Below are positions 34,839-43,015 of a DNA stretch of 64,000 nucleotides, piece after piece. Source of the DNA: Rhodospirillaceae bacterium UBA6219. GTDB taxonomy: Bacteria; Pseudomonadota; Alphaproteobacteria; Rhodospirillales; Magnetospirillaceae. Each line of letters starts with the position of its first letter. Position 1 is the stretch's first letter. The notes under the pieces are model-generated. The model searched no databases, was not told the origin of the DNA, and saw only the letters and a list, made by a program, of their open reading frames with translations. Made by a program: the position numbers and the translations under genes. The stretch covers positions 27,855-91,854 of the forward strand of contig DISD01000050.1 of NCBI GenBank assembly GCA_002435715.1, in the 5' to 3' direction.

Positions 34839-34852
34839 GGTATGGGGATACC
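34839..34852. promoter_or_regulatory. Palindrome upstream of the beta-barrel gene
   Basis: GGTAT-GGGG-ATACC is a perfect inverted repeat 90 bases upstream of the barrel gene start, in the gap shared with the end of the TetR gene. It is a possible operator; nothing else supports this. Confidence 0.25.
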
Positions 34853-34883
34853 TATTGAAAAGCTAAAGCGGTAAGCCCCCATC

Positions 34884-35465
34884 CTAAGGGGTCAGGAAGT
34901 CTTGCAACGAGGCGACGATGCCTTCCAGCAATTCCTTTTCCGGCCGGACCCGGGCCAATACCCGCAATCCGGCCAACACCCCCAGAAGATGACGCGCCAT
35001 GTCGGTGGCGGAGAGAGTGGCCCGGATAGTGCCATCGGCTTGGCCGGCGGCAATGATGGCGTAAAGAAAAGATTCAATGGCGCGCAAGTTCTCGGCCACC
35101 GCCTGACGCAGTTCGGCGTCGTCAGGGGGGACATCCAAGGCGGCGTTGATCAACATGCACCCCTTGTGCTGGGGGTCTTCCAGGGATCGGCGCAGGACGT
35201 CGGAAAAGAACACTGCGATGGCTTGGGCCGGCGGCAGGTCCCGGCAGCGGGCCATGCGGTCACGCATGCCGCGTTGGACATAATGATCCAAAGACTTGCG
35301 GTACAGGGATCGTTTGTCGCCGAAAGCGTTGTAAAGACTGGCCCCGGTCAAGCCGGTGCACTCGATCAGATCGCGCATCGAGGTCGCGTCGAAGCCTTGC
35401 GCCCAGAAACGTTCCAGGGCGGCGTCCAACACCGTGTCTTCTTCAAATTCCCGTGGTCTGGCCAT
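34884..35465 (-). CDS. TetR-family transcriptional regulator
   Basis: A 193-residue repressor started at ATG 35465 (MARPREFEEDTVLDAALE). The N-terminal helix-turn-helix runs over residues 10-57 (SMRDLIECTGLTGASLYNAFGDKRSLYRKSL), the typical TetR recognition pattern of the AcrR/NemR-type subgroup with LYNAFG. The C-terminal ligand domain is TetR_C-like (KGCMLINAALD). It is divergent from a peroxiredoxin-like/glutathione-transferase gene pair; a 24-base palindrome between them (35518-35541) is the obvious operator. The regulator probably represses the pair until an electrophile or oxidant is sensed, as for related proteins; this is inference. Confidence 0.92.
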   Translation of the reverse strand: MARPREFEEDTVLDAALERFWAQGFDATSMRDLIECTGLTGASLYNAFGDKRSLYRKSLDHYVQRGMRDRMARCRDLPPAQAIAVFFSDVLRRSLEDPQHKGCMLINAALDVPPDDAELRQAVAENLRAIESFLYAIIAAGQADGTIRATLSATDMARHLLGVLAGLRVLARVRPEKELLEGIVASLQDFLTP

Positions 35466-35517
35466 ACGCCCTTTGTGTCCTTCACCAAGAAGCTTGCCAA
35501 GTTTATCGCCCGCCCCT

Positions 35518-35541
35518 ATTTTAGAACAATCGTTATAAAAT
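35518..35541. promoter_or_regulatory. Palindromic operator for the TetR regulator
   Basis: ATTTTAgAACaatcGTTaTAAAAT is an inverted repeat with ten of twelve base pairs matched. It lies 52 bases from the regulator start and 29 bases from the peroxiredoxin-like start, and includes a TATAAAAT-like element that could be part of a -10 box. This placement fits repression of both divergent genes. Confidence 0.65.
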
Positions 35542-35570
35542 ATGAAACCCCCAATCCGCCGAGGCTCCTC

Positions 35571-36224
35571 ATGTCGCTGACCCAAGACCTTGCCGATCAA
35601 AAAACCCGTTTCATGCAAACCGCCCCCACCGAGGTGGCTACGCTGTTCCAGGCCCGTATCGAAGATCTGGCCCTCAGCTTCCCCTTGGACCAAGCGGTGG
35701 GAAAGGGCGCGCTGGCCCCCGATTTCGTCCTGCCGGAAGCCAGGGGCGGCGCGGTGCGGCTGGCCGACCTGCTGTACAGCGGCCCGGTGGTTCTGGCTTT
35801 CTATCGCGGGGCCTGGTGCCCTTATTGCAACCTGCAGCTTCGCGCTTATCAGCAAGCCTTGCCCGAAATGGAATCCTTGGGCGCCCGCTTGCTGGCGGTG
35901 TCACCGCAAATGCCCGACAAATCGCTCAGCACCGCGGAAACCAATGCCCTGTCCTTCGCGGTTCTCAGCGATGTCGGCAACCACGTGGCCCGCGATTTCG
36001 GTCTGGTCTTCACCCTGCCGGCGGATGTCGGCGAGGTGCTGACCAAATCCGGTCGCGCCCTGCCCGATTTCAATGGCGACCAATCGTGGGAACTGCCGGT
36101 GCCGGCCACCTATGTCATCGCCCAGGATCGCCGTGTCGCCCTGGCCAGCATCGACGTCGATTACCGCACGCGTCTTGATCCCGCCGACATCATCGACGCC
36201 CTGCGCGTCCTGCCCCGGCCGTAA
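35571..36224 (+). CDS. Peroxiredoxin-like protein (AhpC/TSA family)
   Basis: A 217-residue thioredoxin-fold protein started at ATG 35571, after GAGG. The redox motif is C83-P-Y-C86 within YRGAWCPYCNLQL, the pattern of the peroxiredoxin-like family that has a CxxC rather than the lone peroxidatic Cys of AhpC. GALAPDFVLPEARGG upstream of it is the usual start of the fold. It may act as a thiol peroxidase or disulfide reductase in the cytoplasm. It is followed 11 bases later by a glutathione transferase gene and is under the likely control of the divergent TetR regulator. Confidence 0.88.
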   Translation: MSLTQDLADQKTRFMQTAPTEVATLFQARIEDLALSFPLDQAVGKGALAPDFVLPEARGGAVRLADLLYSGPVVLAFYRGAWCPYCNLQLRAYQQALPEMESLGARLLAVSPQMPDKSLSTAETNALSFAVLSDVGNHVARDFGLVFTLPADVGEVLTKSGRALPDFNGDQSWELPVPATYVIAQDRRVALASIDVDYRTRLDPADIIDALRVLPRP

Positions 36225-36235
36225 GGAGACATCCG

Positions 36236-36934
36236 ATGATCCATTTCTATTACCATCCCACGCCCAATCCCCTGAAAGTGGCGCTGATGCTGGAAGAAAC
36301 CGGCTTGGCCTATCAGGTGGTGCCGGTGGATATCAGCAAGGGCGAACAGCATGCCCCCACCTTTCGGGCCATCAATCCCAACGGCAAACTGCCGGCCATC
36401 ATCGACACGGACGGCAGCCAGGGCGCCGAGACCCGGGTGTTCGATTCCACCGCCATTCTGATCTATCTGGCGGAAAAGACCGGGCAGTTTCTGGGCCGCC
36501 CCCAGGACCGGGGTGAAATGCTGTCGTGGCTGATGTTCATCGCTTCGGGCCTGGGGCCGTTTTCCGGACAGGCGGTGCATTTCCAGTACGCCGCGCCGCA
36601 AGACCTGGATTACGCGGTCAACCGTTACCGACGCGAGATCGAACGCCATTACCAGGTTCTGGATGACCACCTGCAGGGCCGCGACGTCATCGTCGGCGAC
36701 AATTTCACCATCGCCGACATCTCGGCCTGGGGCTGGTTGGATCGGGCCCCCCGGGTGATGAAGGGGGCCGAGGATCCGCTGGCCCCTTATCCCAACCTGA
36801 AACGCTGGTACATGGCCATCAACGATCGGCCGGCGGCGGCCCGCGCCCGACGGGTCGGCCAGGACCACAGCTTCAAGACCGAAATGGACGAAGAAACCCG
36901 TCGCGCTTTGTTTCCGTCCAATTATCCGAAATAA
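36236..36934 (+). CDS. Glutathione S-transferase family protein
   Basis: A 232-residue protein with an N-terminal thioredoxin-like domain (YHPTPNPLKVALMLEETGLAYQ, residues 6-27; NPNGKLPAI and FDSTAILIYLAEKTG) and a C-terminal helical domain (FTIADISAWGWL). The pattern resembles the Ure2p/YfcG/YghU group, which act on disulfides or peroxides with glutathione. The Asn in PTPNPLK is at the catalytic position used by YfcG-type enzymes. The gene begins 11 bases after the peroxiredoxin-like gene, with AAGGAGA as a ribosome site, and forms an oxidant- or electrophile-response operon with it. Confidence 0.9.
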   Translation: MIHFYYHPTPNPLKVALMLEETGLAYQVVPVDISKGEQHAPTFRAINPNGKLPAIIDTDGSQGAETRVFDSTAILIYLAEKTGQFLGRPQDRGEMLSWLMFIASGLGPFSGQAVHFQYAAPQDLDYAVNRYRREIERHYQVLDDHLQGRDVIVGDNFTIADISAWGWLDRAPRVMKGAEDPLAPYPNLKRWYMAINDRPAAARARRVGQDHSFKTEMDEETRRALFPSNYPK

Positions 36935-36939
36935 CGGTT

Positions 36940-37899
36940 TCAGCGCTGGTCGAAGCGGATTTCGATACGGCGGTTCTTGGCCAAGGCGGCTTCGGTGTTG
37001 GCAGGGTCCAGGGGCTGGAACTCGCCGAAGCCGGCCGCCGCCAGACGGTCGGCGGGAACGCCGGCATCGATCAGGGTGCGGATGACGGTGATGGCGCGCG
37101 CCGTCGACAATTCCCAGTTGGACGGGAAGCGGTCGGATTTGATCGGGCGCTTGTCGGTATGGCCATCGACACGCAACACCCAGTTCACTTCCTTGGGAAT
37201 CTGTCGCGCCAGTTCGATCAGGGTCCTGGCCAATTGACGGACCTGCTGTTCGCCACTGGCCCCCAAATCGGCGGAGGCGCTGTCGAACAACAATTCGGAT
37301 TGGAAGACGAAGCGGTCGCCTTCGATGCGGATACCCTGGCGTTCGCCCAGCACCTTGCGCAATTTGCCGAAGAATTCGGAACGATAACGCTGCAATTCCT
37401 CGACCTTACCGGCCAAGGCGACGTTCAGGCGCTTGCCCAGATCGGCGATCTGGGCCTTTTGCTCGACCGACAGCTTTTCCGAGGCATCCAAGGCGGCGGC
37501 CAGCTTTTCCAATTGTTCGCGCATGGCGGCCATTTGCTGGTTCAGCAATTCCGCCTGGCTTTTGGCGCTGTCGGAAATCTGCTTTTCGTCCTGCAGCGTG
37601 TTCAGCAGATTGTCGCGTTCCGCCAACGACGCCTTCAATTCTTCCTGCAGACGGGCCAGATTGGCTTTGACGTCGGCCGACTTGGCCTTTTCCAACGACA
37701 ATTGGTCCACCAGACTGGCCATCTCGGCATGCAGCTTGGACAATTCCTGGTCGCGCCCACTCAACGCGTTGCCCAGGAAGAACTGGGCCAGCACGAAGAC
37801 CAGCAACACGAAGATCAGCATCATCAACAACGTCGCCATGGCGTCGACGAAGCCCGGCCAGATATCCACGTTTTGACGGAAACGACGGCCGCGCGCCAT
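36940..37899 (-). CDS. MotB/OmpA-type peptidoglycan-binding motor protein
   Basis: A 319-residue membrane protein. Residues 12-42 hold a single transmembrane helix beginning WPGFVDAMATLLMMLIFVLL, with Asp19 at the position of the proton-carrying Asp of MotB. Residues 50-165 are a long coiled coil. Residues 185-319 are an OmpA-like peptidoglycan-binding domain (LFDSASADL, RVDGHTDKRPI, WELSTARAITVIRTLID, AAGFGEFQPL, RRIEIRF). With the upstream MotA/ExbB-type gene, five bases away, it should form a proton-driven stator-like complex anchored to the cell wall. It is not the flagellar MotB itself, because the coiled coil is unusually long and flagellar genes are absent. Confidence 0.85.
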   Translation of the reverse strand: MARGRRFRQNVDIWPGFVDAMATLLMMLIFVLLVFVLAQFFLGNALSGRDQELSKLHAEMASLVDQLSLEKAKSADVKANLARLQEELKASLAERDNLLNTLQDEKQISDSAKSQAELLNQQMAAMREQLEKLAAALDASEKLSVEQKAQIADLGKRLNVALAGKVEELQRYRSEFFGKLRKVLGERQGIRIEGDRFVFQSELLFDSASADLGASGEQQVRQLARTLIELARQIPKEVNWVLRVDGHTDKRPIKSDRFPSNWELSTARAITVIRTLIDAGVPADRLAAAGFGEFQPLDPANTEAALAKNRRIEIRFDQR

Positions 37900-37904
37900 G
37901 GCGG

Positions 37905-39056
37905 TTACTCCGGTTGGTCCTCGGCCAGGACGGCGATGGTGCGGGCCAGCAACTTGAACTGCGCCCGCAACTCGCCCACCAGTTCGTCATGGGAACGGGC
38001 GTTCAGTTCCACCAAACGATTCATCGAAACATCCAGGTTACGCAGATGGGTGCGGCTGACTTCGTCCATGCCGGCGGCGGGGGCGCTGGCTCCCACACCG
38101 CTTTGTTCGGCCAGACGGGCCAGCAGCGGGCGCAATTCCAACTGCGCTTCGCCCAGTTTCAGCATCAACGCCTGCTCTACCTTCATCTGGTCGGCCAGGG
38201 TGGACAAACGGTCGTTCAGCGACTGGATGTTGGAATTGGCGGAAATACGGCTTTCCTCGCCGCGCGAGATGACGCGCTGCAGACCGTCCAGGGAATCGGC
38301 GGTCTGTTCCAGCAAGGCGCGGATATAGGCCGGCACCGATTGGTCACCTTCGGCGACGCCCCCGGACGACCCCAGACGGGTCTGACCGGCCAGCCATTCT
38401 TCCAGTTCGTTGTAAAAAGTATTCTGCGCCTGACCGGCCTGCAGATCCAGAAAGCCCAGGACCAGCGACCCGGCCAGACCGAACAGCGAGGTGGAAAACG
38501 CGGTGCCCATGCCGGCCAACGGCGCTTCCAGCCCTGATTTCATCCGATCGAAGGCGGCGGCGGCGGCATCGCCGCCCACCGACAGGCTGGCGATCACCTC
38601 GCCCACCGAGCCCACGGTGCGCGACAAGCCCCAGAAGGTGCCCAACAGCCCCAGGAAGATTAGCAGACCGACGAAATACTTGGCCAGTTCGCGGCTTTCG
38701 TCCAGGCGCGAGCCGATGGAATCCAGCACCGAGCGCAGCCCCATGGCCGACAGGCTCATGCGGCCCTGACGTTCCCCCAGCATACCGGCCATGGGGCCCA
38801 ACAGGCGCAAACGACCACCCGACGGCGCCGGCTGACCGCGCATCCAGCTTTCCAGCCATTCCACTTCCGGCTTCAGCAGCAGAACCTGACGGAAATTCAG
38901 CCCGATCCCCAACAAGAACACGCCCAGGATCAACCCGTTCAACGCCGGATTGGCCATGAAAGCCTGTTGCAGACCGGCGGCCAGCATGGCGGCGACGGCA
39001 GCGACAGCCGCCAGGAACAAGATCATGCGAACCAGATAGCGACTGGGTCGGGTCAT
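37905..39056 (-). CDS. MotA/TolQ/ExbB-family proton-channel protein
   Basis: A 383-residue inner-membrane protein. Hydrophobic helices lie at about 9-28, 37-55, 125-145 (YFVGLLIFLGLLGTFWGLSRTVG) and 185-205 (GMGTAFSTSLFGLAGSLVLGFLDL); the last two are the core proton-channel helices of the MotA/TolQ/ExbB superfamily, with the characteristic GTFWGL and GLAGSL patterns. The C-terminal 150 residues are a cytoplasmic coiled coil (NIQSLNDRLSTLADQM). It is followed five bases later by the MotB/OmpA partner. The pair is common in alphaproteobacteria but its cargo is not established. Confidence 0.85.
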   Translation of the reverse strand: MTRPSRYLVRMILFLAAVAAVAAMLAAGLQQAFMANPALNGLILGVFLLGIGLNFRQVLLLKPEVEWLESWMRGQPAPSGGRLRLLGPMAGMLGERQGRMSLSAMGLRSVLDSIGSRLDESRELAKYFVGLLIFLGLLGTFWGLSRTVGSVGEVIASLSVGGDAAAAAFDRMKSGLEAPLAGMGTAFSTSLFGLAGSLVLGFLDLQAGQAQNTFYNELEEWLAGQTRLGSSGGVAEGDQSVPAYIRALLEQTADSLDGLQRVISRGEESRISANSNIQSLNDRLSTLADQMKVEQALMLKLGEAQLELRPLLARLAEQSGVGASAPAAGMDEVSRTHLRNLDVSMNRLVELNARSHDELVGELRAQFKLLARTIAVLAEDQPE

Positions 39057-39147
39057 GGTTTTTCCTAGCTCAGGATCGGCGGGAATAAGGGTATGTTGGC
39101 CAAGAAATGTGGCGAGTGGTGGGCGACGTCACGCCGCCCACTTCCGC

Positions 39148-40410
39148 TTAACGGCCCACCAGCACGGCGTCGACGCGGTCGGCGGGACCACGGCCATCCA
39201 ATTTGTTACCCAAGGCGCGCACTTCGATGCGGGTCGAGCGGATGCCCTTGTCCATCAGCACCTTGCGCACTTCCAGGGCGCGCGACAGCGACAGGCGCCG
39301 AGCCTTGGACGACGACGCTTCGTCCCCCGAGGCATAGGCCAGCAATTGCAGGTTCAGGTCTTCGTCCTTCTGCATGCGCTTGACCAGGGCGGCCAATTCC
39401 GAACGGCCGGAATCCGACAACTTGGATTCGTCGGCGGCGAACAGCAACGACAAGGTGTCGGCCCCCCGCGACACCGCCGGGGTCTCGGCCGACGGCAACG
39501 AGGCGACTTGCTGCGGCATCACCGGGATCGGCGGCGGCACCGGAGCCAGCAACGGCTGCGGCGCGGCGGCGATGGCGGCGGGGGCCGGCACGGCCAGCGG
39601 CTTGGGCGGCTCGATGGCGGCGGCGGCGCTGCTCTTGGCCGCGTCGACCGTCTTGGCGGCTTCCGCCTTGACGGCTTCGGTGATCTTGGTCGGTTCGGGC
39701 ACCTTGACCGGCTCGGGGGTCTTCACCGCCTCGGCGACCTTGGCGGGGGCAGCCTTGATCGCTTCGGGCACCTTGGCCATTTCGACCGGCTTGCTGACCG
39801 CGCTCGGCTTGGTTTCCGGCAGGGCGATTTCCGGTCCCTTGGGGGCGGGAACGGTTTCCGCCACCGGGGGCTTGGCCGGGGCGGCGGGCTTGGCGGCAGA
39901 GGCAGCGACCTTGGCCGGAGCTTCCGGCTTGGCCACTTGGGCGGCCTTGCGTTCCTGCACCATGGCGGCGATGTCGGCCGGTTCCTCACGCGGGGGCTGC
40001 GGCTTGGCGGCAACGGCGGGCTTGCTCGGGGCGGCGGGCTGGGAAGCGGCAACCTTGGTCGGCGCAACCTTCTTGGCCTGGGCCTGGGCCTTGGCCGGCT
40101 TGGCGGCAGGAGTCTTGCCCTTACCCGGCTTGTAGGGCTTGAAGGCCAAGCCGGAACCGGTCGAGGGCTGAGCCCGCTGCTGGACACCCGGCTGCGTCAA
40201 CGGCGCGGGGCCGTTCCCGCCGTGCAGATCGTTCTTCAACATGTCGGCCAAGCTGGGTTGACGGCCAAGGCTGTCAAGGACAGACCAGTTGACCACCACG
40301 TCGGGCTGTCCCTCCCCACCGATCACCACCTGCGCCTGGACCGAAGCCATTGGCGCCACGGCCCCCAGAAGCGCCGCAAGCGCCACAATTCGCCAAGTCG
40401 CCTTTGCCAT
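39148..40410 (-). CDS. Exported OmpA-domain protein with long Ala/Pro/Lys-rich linker
   Basis: A 420-residue protein. Residues 1-27 are a signal peptide (AALLGAVAPMASVQAQ). Residues 90-305 are a low-complexity linker of Ala, Pro, Lys and Val (PAPAKPPVAETV..., repeated KxPE and AAKPA units) suited to span the periplasm. Residues 310-420 are an OmpA-like domain (LLFAADESKLSDSGRSELAALV, YASGDEASSSKARRLSLSRALEVRKVLMD, RVEVRALG), which binds peptidoglycan. It precedes the MotA/ExbB-MotB pair by 91 bases on the same strand, so the three probably work together as an envelope-spanning apparatus. Confidence 0.8.
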   Translation of the reverse strand: MAKATWRIVALAALLGAVAPMASVQAQVVIGGEGQPDVVVNWSVLDSLGRQPSLADMLKNDLHGGNGPAPLTQPGVQQRAQPSTGSGLAFKPYKPGKGKTPAAKPAKAQAQAKKVAPTKVAASQPAAPSKPAVAAKPQPPREEPADIAAMVQERKAAQVAKPEAPAKVAASAAKPAAPAKPPVAETVPAPKGPEIALPETKPSAVSKPVEMAKVPEAIKAAPAKVAEAVKTPEPVKVPEPTKITEAVKAEAAKTVDAAKSSAAAAIEPPKPLAVPAPAAIAAAPQPLLAPVPPPIPVMPQQVASLPSAETPAVSRGADTLSLLFAADESKLSDSGRSELAALVKRMQKDEDLNLQLLAYASGDEASSSKARRLSLSRALEVRKVLMDKGIRSTRIEVRALGNKLDGRGPADRVDAVLVGR

Positions 40411-40535
40411 GGACTCGCACCCTCTGCTGTGCCCTTACATAGATGCGGCACAGACTAACCCATAGGGAGTCGCGGTACAACACCGTGATGACAAAATCGC
40501 AACACGGGTCGGCTAGCCAGTATTATTTAAAGAAA

Positions 40536-40565
40536 TGGTTAACTCTTAAGTATCCGAATTAACCA
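40536..40565 (-). terminator. Possible weak terminator of suhB
   Basis: TGGTTAA and TTAACCA form a perfect seven-pair stem spanning the suhB stop codon (TAA at 40559-40561), and on the minus strand it is followed by TTTCTTTAAATAATA. The stem is A/T-rich and weak. Confidence 0.35.
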
Positions 40566-41356
40566 CGCGCCTCGCGCAGCATGGACAGAAGTTTGGGATG
40601 GATCTTGTCGTTGCCGGCAACCACGTCACCACTGTCCAGCATGGTGGAACGACCGGTGAAATCCGACACGTAGCCGCCCGCTTCCTTGACCAGCACGATA
40701 CCGGCGGCGATGTCCCAGGGCTTCAGACCCGATTCCCAGAAGCCTTCGCAGCGGCCGGCGGCCACATAGGCCATATCCAGGGAAGCGGAGCCGAAACGGC
40801 GGATGCCGGCGGTCTGCTCCATGGCGGCGGTCAGTTCCTTGATGAACGACTTCTGACCCGGACGGCCGCGATGGGGAATGCCGGTGGCCAACACCGATTC
40901 GTGCAGGTCGCGCCGCGCCGACACCCGCAGACGCCATTCGTTCAAGAAGGCGCCGGCGCCCTTTTCACCATGAAACATGGAATCGGAAATCGGCTCGTAA
41001 ATCACCCCGGCGATGATTTCACCGTCACGTTCCAGGCCGATGGACACGGCAAAATGCGGAATGCCGTGGATGAAGTTGGTGGTGCCGTCGATGGGATCGA
41101 TGATCCAGCGATGGCTCTTGTCCTCGCCGGTGACCTCGCCGCCTTCTTCCAGCAGGAAACCGAAAGCCGGCCGCGCCTTGGACAGGTCCTGGCGCAGGGT
41201 CTTTTCCGCCTTGATGTCAGCAGAGGAGACGAAATCCGAGGTGCCCTTCATGGAAACCTGCAGCTTTTCGACCTCGCCGAAATCGCGCACCATTCCACGG
41301 CCGGCCTTGCGGGCGGCGTTCATCATGACATTAAGAATGGGGGAACGGACGATCAC
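40559..41356 (-). CDS. suhB: Inositol-1-monophosphatase family protein (SuhB-like)
   Basis: A 265-residue enzyme, the usual length for this family. I start at GTG 41356 because GGGAG lies eight bases upstream; a longer frame to 41422 carries the efp terminator inside it. Mg-binding and catalytic motifs are present: FLLEEGGE (Glu-rich site), WIIDPIDGTTNFIHG (the DP(I/L)DGTTNF motif) and KPWDIAAGIVLVKEAGG near the C-terminus. Substrates include inositol phosphates and related sugar phosphates; in E. coli SuhB also helps rRNA transcription antitermination. It lies 82 bases after efp. Confidence 0.93.
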   Translation of the reverse strand: MIVRSPILNVMMNAARKAGRGMVRDFGEVEKLQVSMKGTSDFVSSADIKAEKTLRQDLSKARPAFGFLLEEGGEVTGEDKSHRWIIDPIDGTTNFIHGIPHFAVSIGLERDGEIIAGVIYEPISDSMFHGEKGAGAFLNEWRLRVSARRDLHESVLATGIPHRGRPGQKSFIKELTAAMEQTAGIRRFGSASLDMAYVAAGRCEGFWESGLKPWDIAAGIVLVKEAGGYVSDFTGRSTMLDSGDVVAGNDKIHPKLLSMLREARG

Positions 41357-41373
41357 GGCGGGAACTCCCAGGA

Positions 41374-41417
41374 TGACAAAAACAAGACACCGCTCCCCGG
41401 TATAAACCAGGGAGCGG
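41374..41417 (-). terminator. Rho-independent terminator of efp
   Basis: Read on the minus strand, CCGCTCCC-TGG pairs with CCG-GGGAGCGG around TTTATA (one mismatch), followed by TGTCTTGTTTTTGTC. It lies just after the efp stop codon, so suhB must have its own promoter or be expressed by read-through. Confidence 0.7.
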
Positions 41418-41437
41418 CGCAAGTACCAGAACTGCCT

Positions 41438-42001
41438 TTACTTGGCGCGTTCGACGTAGGTGCAGTCGCCGGTGTTGACGATGATCTTCTCACCCTCGGC
41501 GATGAACGGCGGCACCAGGATCTTCAGGCCGTTTTCCAGCTTGGCCGGCTTGTACGAAGACGAAGCGGTCTGGCCCTTGACCACCGGATCGGCTTCCACC
41601 ACGGTCATGGTGACCTTTTCCGGCAGGCTGACCGAAACCGGCGAGCCTTCGATGAAGTCGACGGCGACCTGCATGCCGTCCTGCAGGAAGGCGGCGGCGT
41701 CACCCAGGATGTCGGTGGACAGGTTGAACTGTTCGAAGTTTTCCTGGTCCATGAAGGTCAACGCTTCACCGTCGGCGAACAGGAAGGTGCAGTCCTTTTC
41801 CTCGACGTTGCACTTTTCCACGGTGTCGGCGGTGCGCCAACGTTCGTTGGTCTTGGTGCCGGTGCGGATGTCGCGCATTTCCACGGTGATGAAGGCGCCG
41901 CCCTTGCCCGGCTGGACGATGGCGGTCTTCAGCACGGCCCACTGGCGGCTGTTGTGTTCGATAATGTTGCCGACGCGGATCAGGTTGGCGTTGATTTTCA
42001 T
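41438..42001 (-). CDS. efp: Elongation factor P
   Basis: A 187-residue EF-P, which enters the ribosomal E site to relieve stalling at polyproline. The modified residue is Lys33 in PGKGGAF, at the tip of domain I; in the EpmA/EpmB pathway this lysine receives beta-lysine. Domain III carries VVKGQTASSSYKPA and GLKILVPPFIAEGEKI. The start is ATG 42001; an earlier frame to 42067 adds 22 residues with no conservation. The genes for both modifying enzymes, epmB (44057) and epmA (45176), lie within 4.3 kb. A terminator follows. Confidence 0.97.
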   Translation of the reverse strand: MKINANLIRVGNIIEHNSRQWAVLKTAIVQPGKGGAFITVEMRDIRTGTKTNERWRTADTVEKCNVEEKDCTFLFADGEALTFMDQENFEQFNLSTDILGDAAAFLQDGMQVAVDFIEGSPVSVSLPEKVTMTVVEADPVVKGQTASSSYKPAKLENGLKILVPPFIAEGEKIIVNTGDCTYVERAK

Positions 42002-42077
42002 GGAGCAATCCAAAGGTCTGACGTCAAAATTGGCGCGGAACCTAGCAGGTTGCCCAACGGATGGCAACCTTGGCGCC

Positions 42078-42926
42078 TTATTTTCTGGCTCCGCCCCGTT
42101 GCGTCAGCCAAACCGAGGTCAAAACCAACCCCACCCCCGCCCATTGCCAAGCCCCCAAGCCCTGGCGGGCCACCATCCAGCCCAACAAAGTGGCGGAAAC
42201 CGGCGACAGCAATCCCAAGGCCGAGACGGTGGCCGGCGGCAACAGGGTCAAGCCGCGGAACCACAGCACATAGGCGATTCCGGCCCCCACCAATCCCAAA
42301 TAAGCATAGGCCCCCACCTGCAACAGCGACAAGGACGGCAGAGCCGGTTCGAACAACAGGGCCGCCGGGGCCAGCAGCATACCACCGGCCAGCAATTGCC
42401 ACGAGGTGAAGACCAGCATGGAGACCGGTGGCCGCCAGCGCAGGGTCAAGGCCATGCCCAGGGCCATGCAGGCGGCACCGCCCAAGGCAGCGGCCACGCC
42501 CAGACCATCCAGGGCGGCTTGCGGCGTCAGCACCAAGGCGGCGACCCCCGCCACCCCCAGCAGCCCTGCCACCAACACCAGCATACGGGGCTTGATCCCC
42601 ACCAAAGGCCAGGCCAACAGCGCCACCAGCAACGGCTGGATCGCCCCCAAGGTGGCGGCCACCCCGCCCGGCAACCGATAGGCGGCCATGAACAACGCCG
42701 CCTGGAACAGCGCGATGTTCAACGCCCCCAGCACCAGCGCCCGCCCCCACCACGCCCCCCGGGGCAGATGGCGGTGGCCCAGCAGCATCAGCACACCCAC
42801 CGGCAGCACCCGCAGACAGGCGGCGGTGATGGGACGGTCGGGGGGCAGGATGGTCGAGGTGACGATATAGGTGCTGCCCCAGACCAACGGCGCCAGGGCG
42901 GTGACCAGCATGTGGCGGAAGGCCAA
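42078..42926 (-). CDS. EamA-family (DMT) transporter
   Basis: A 282-residue integral membrane protein with about ten transmembrane helices and the internal twofold repeat of EamA transporters (PLVWGSTYIVTSTILPPDRP in the first half, GLVGAGIAYVLWFRGLTLLPPATVSALGLLSPV in the second). It probably exports small metabolites or amino-acid-related molecules. It starts at TTG 42926 with AAAGGA eight bases upstream; an internal ATG at 42911 is an alternative. It is divergent from the MarR gene at 43016, and two palindromic operators lie between them, so it is probably the regulated target. Confidence 0.9.
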   Translation of the reverse strand: MAFRHMLVTALAPLVWGSTYIVTSTILPPDRPITAACLRVLPVGVLMLLGHRHLPRGAWWGRALVLGALNIALFQAALFMAAYRLPGGVAATLGAIQPLLVALLAWPLVGIKPRMLVLVAGLLGVAGVAALVLTPQAALDGLGVAAALGGAACMALGMALTLRWRPPVSMLVFTSWQLLAGGMLLAPAALLFEPALPSLSLLQVGAYAYLGLVGAGIAYVLWFRGLTLLPPATVSALGLLSPVSATLLGWMVARQGLGAWQWAGVGLVLTSVWLTQRGGARK

Positions 42927-42944
42927 TTTCTTGATCCTTTGGAA

Positions 42945-43000
42945 ATATCTTGATGTCGAGATATCATCACATGGCGACGAACTATCTTGATGTCAAGATA
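42945..43000. promoter_or_regulatory. Double palindromic operator for the MarR regulator
   Basis: ATATCTtGAtgTCgAGATAT (42945-42964) and TATCTTGAtgTCAAGATA (42983-43000) share the sequence TATCTTGATGTC(A/G)AGATA, centres 37 bases apart; each is a near-perfect inverted repeat. A further half-site TCTTGA is at 42929. They sit in the 90-base gap between the transporter and the MarR gene, covering the region where both promoters must be. Matching motifs (TATCTTGAtntCAAGATA) are known for MarR-family regulators. Confidence 0.75.
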
Positions 43001-43015
43001 TATGGCGGAAAGCGT

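Noticed and set aside
36940..39056. Zorya-like defence system (ZorA/ZorB)
   Set aside because: MotA/MotB-like proteins are present, but no ZorC, ZorD or ZorE helicase/nuclease-type gene is adjacent, and the neighbours are housekeeping (suhB, efp). A general envelope stator is more likely.
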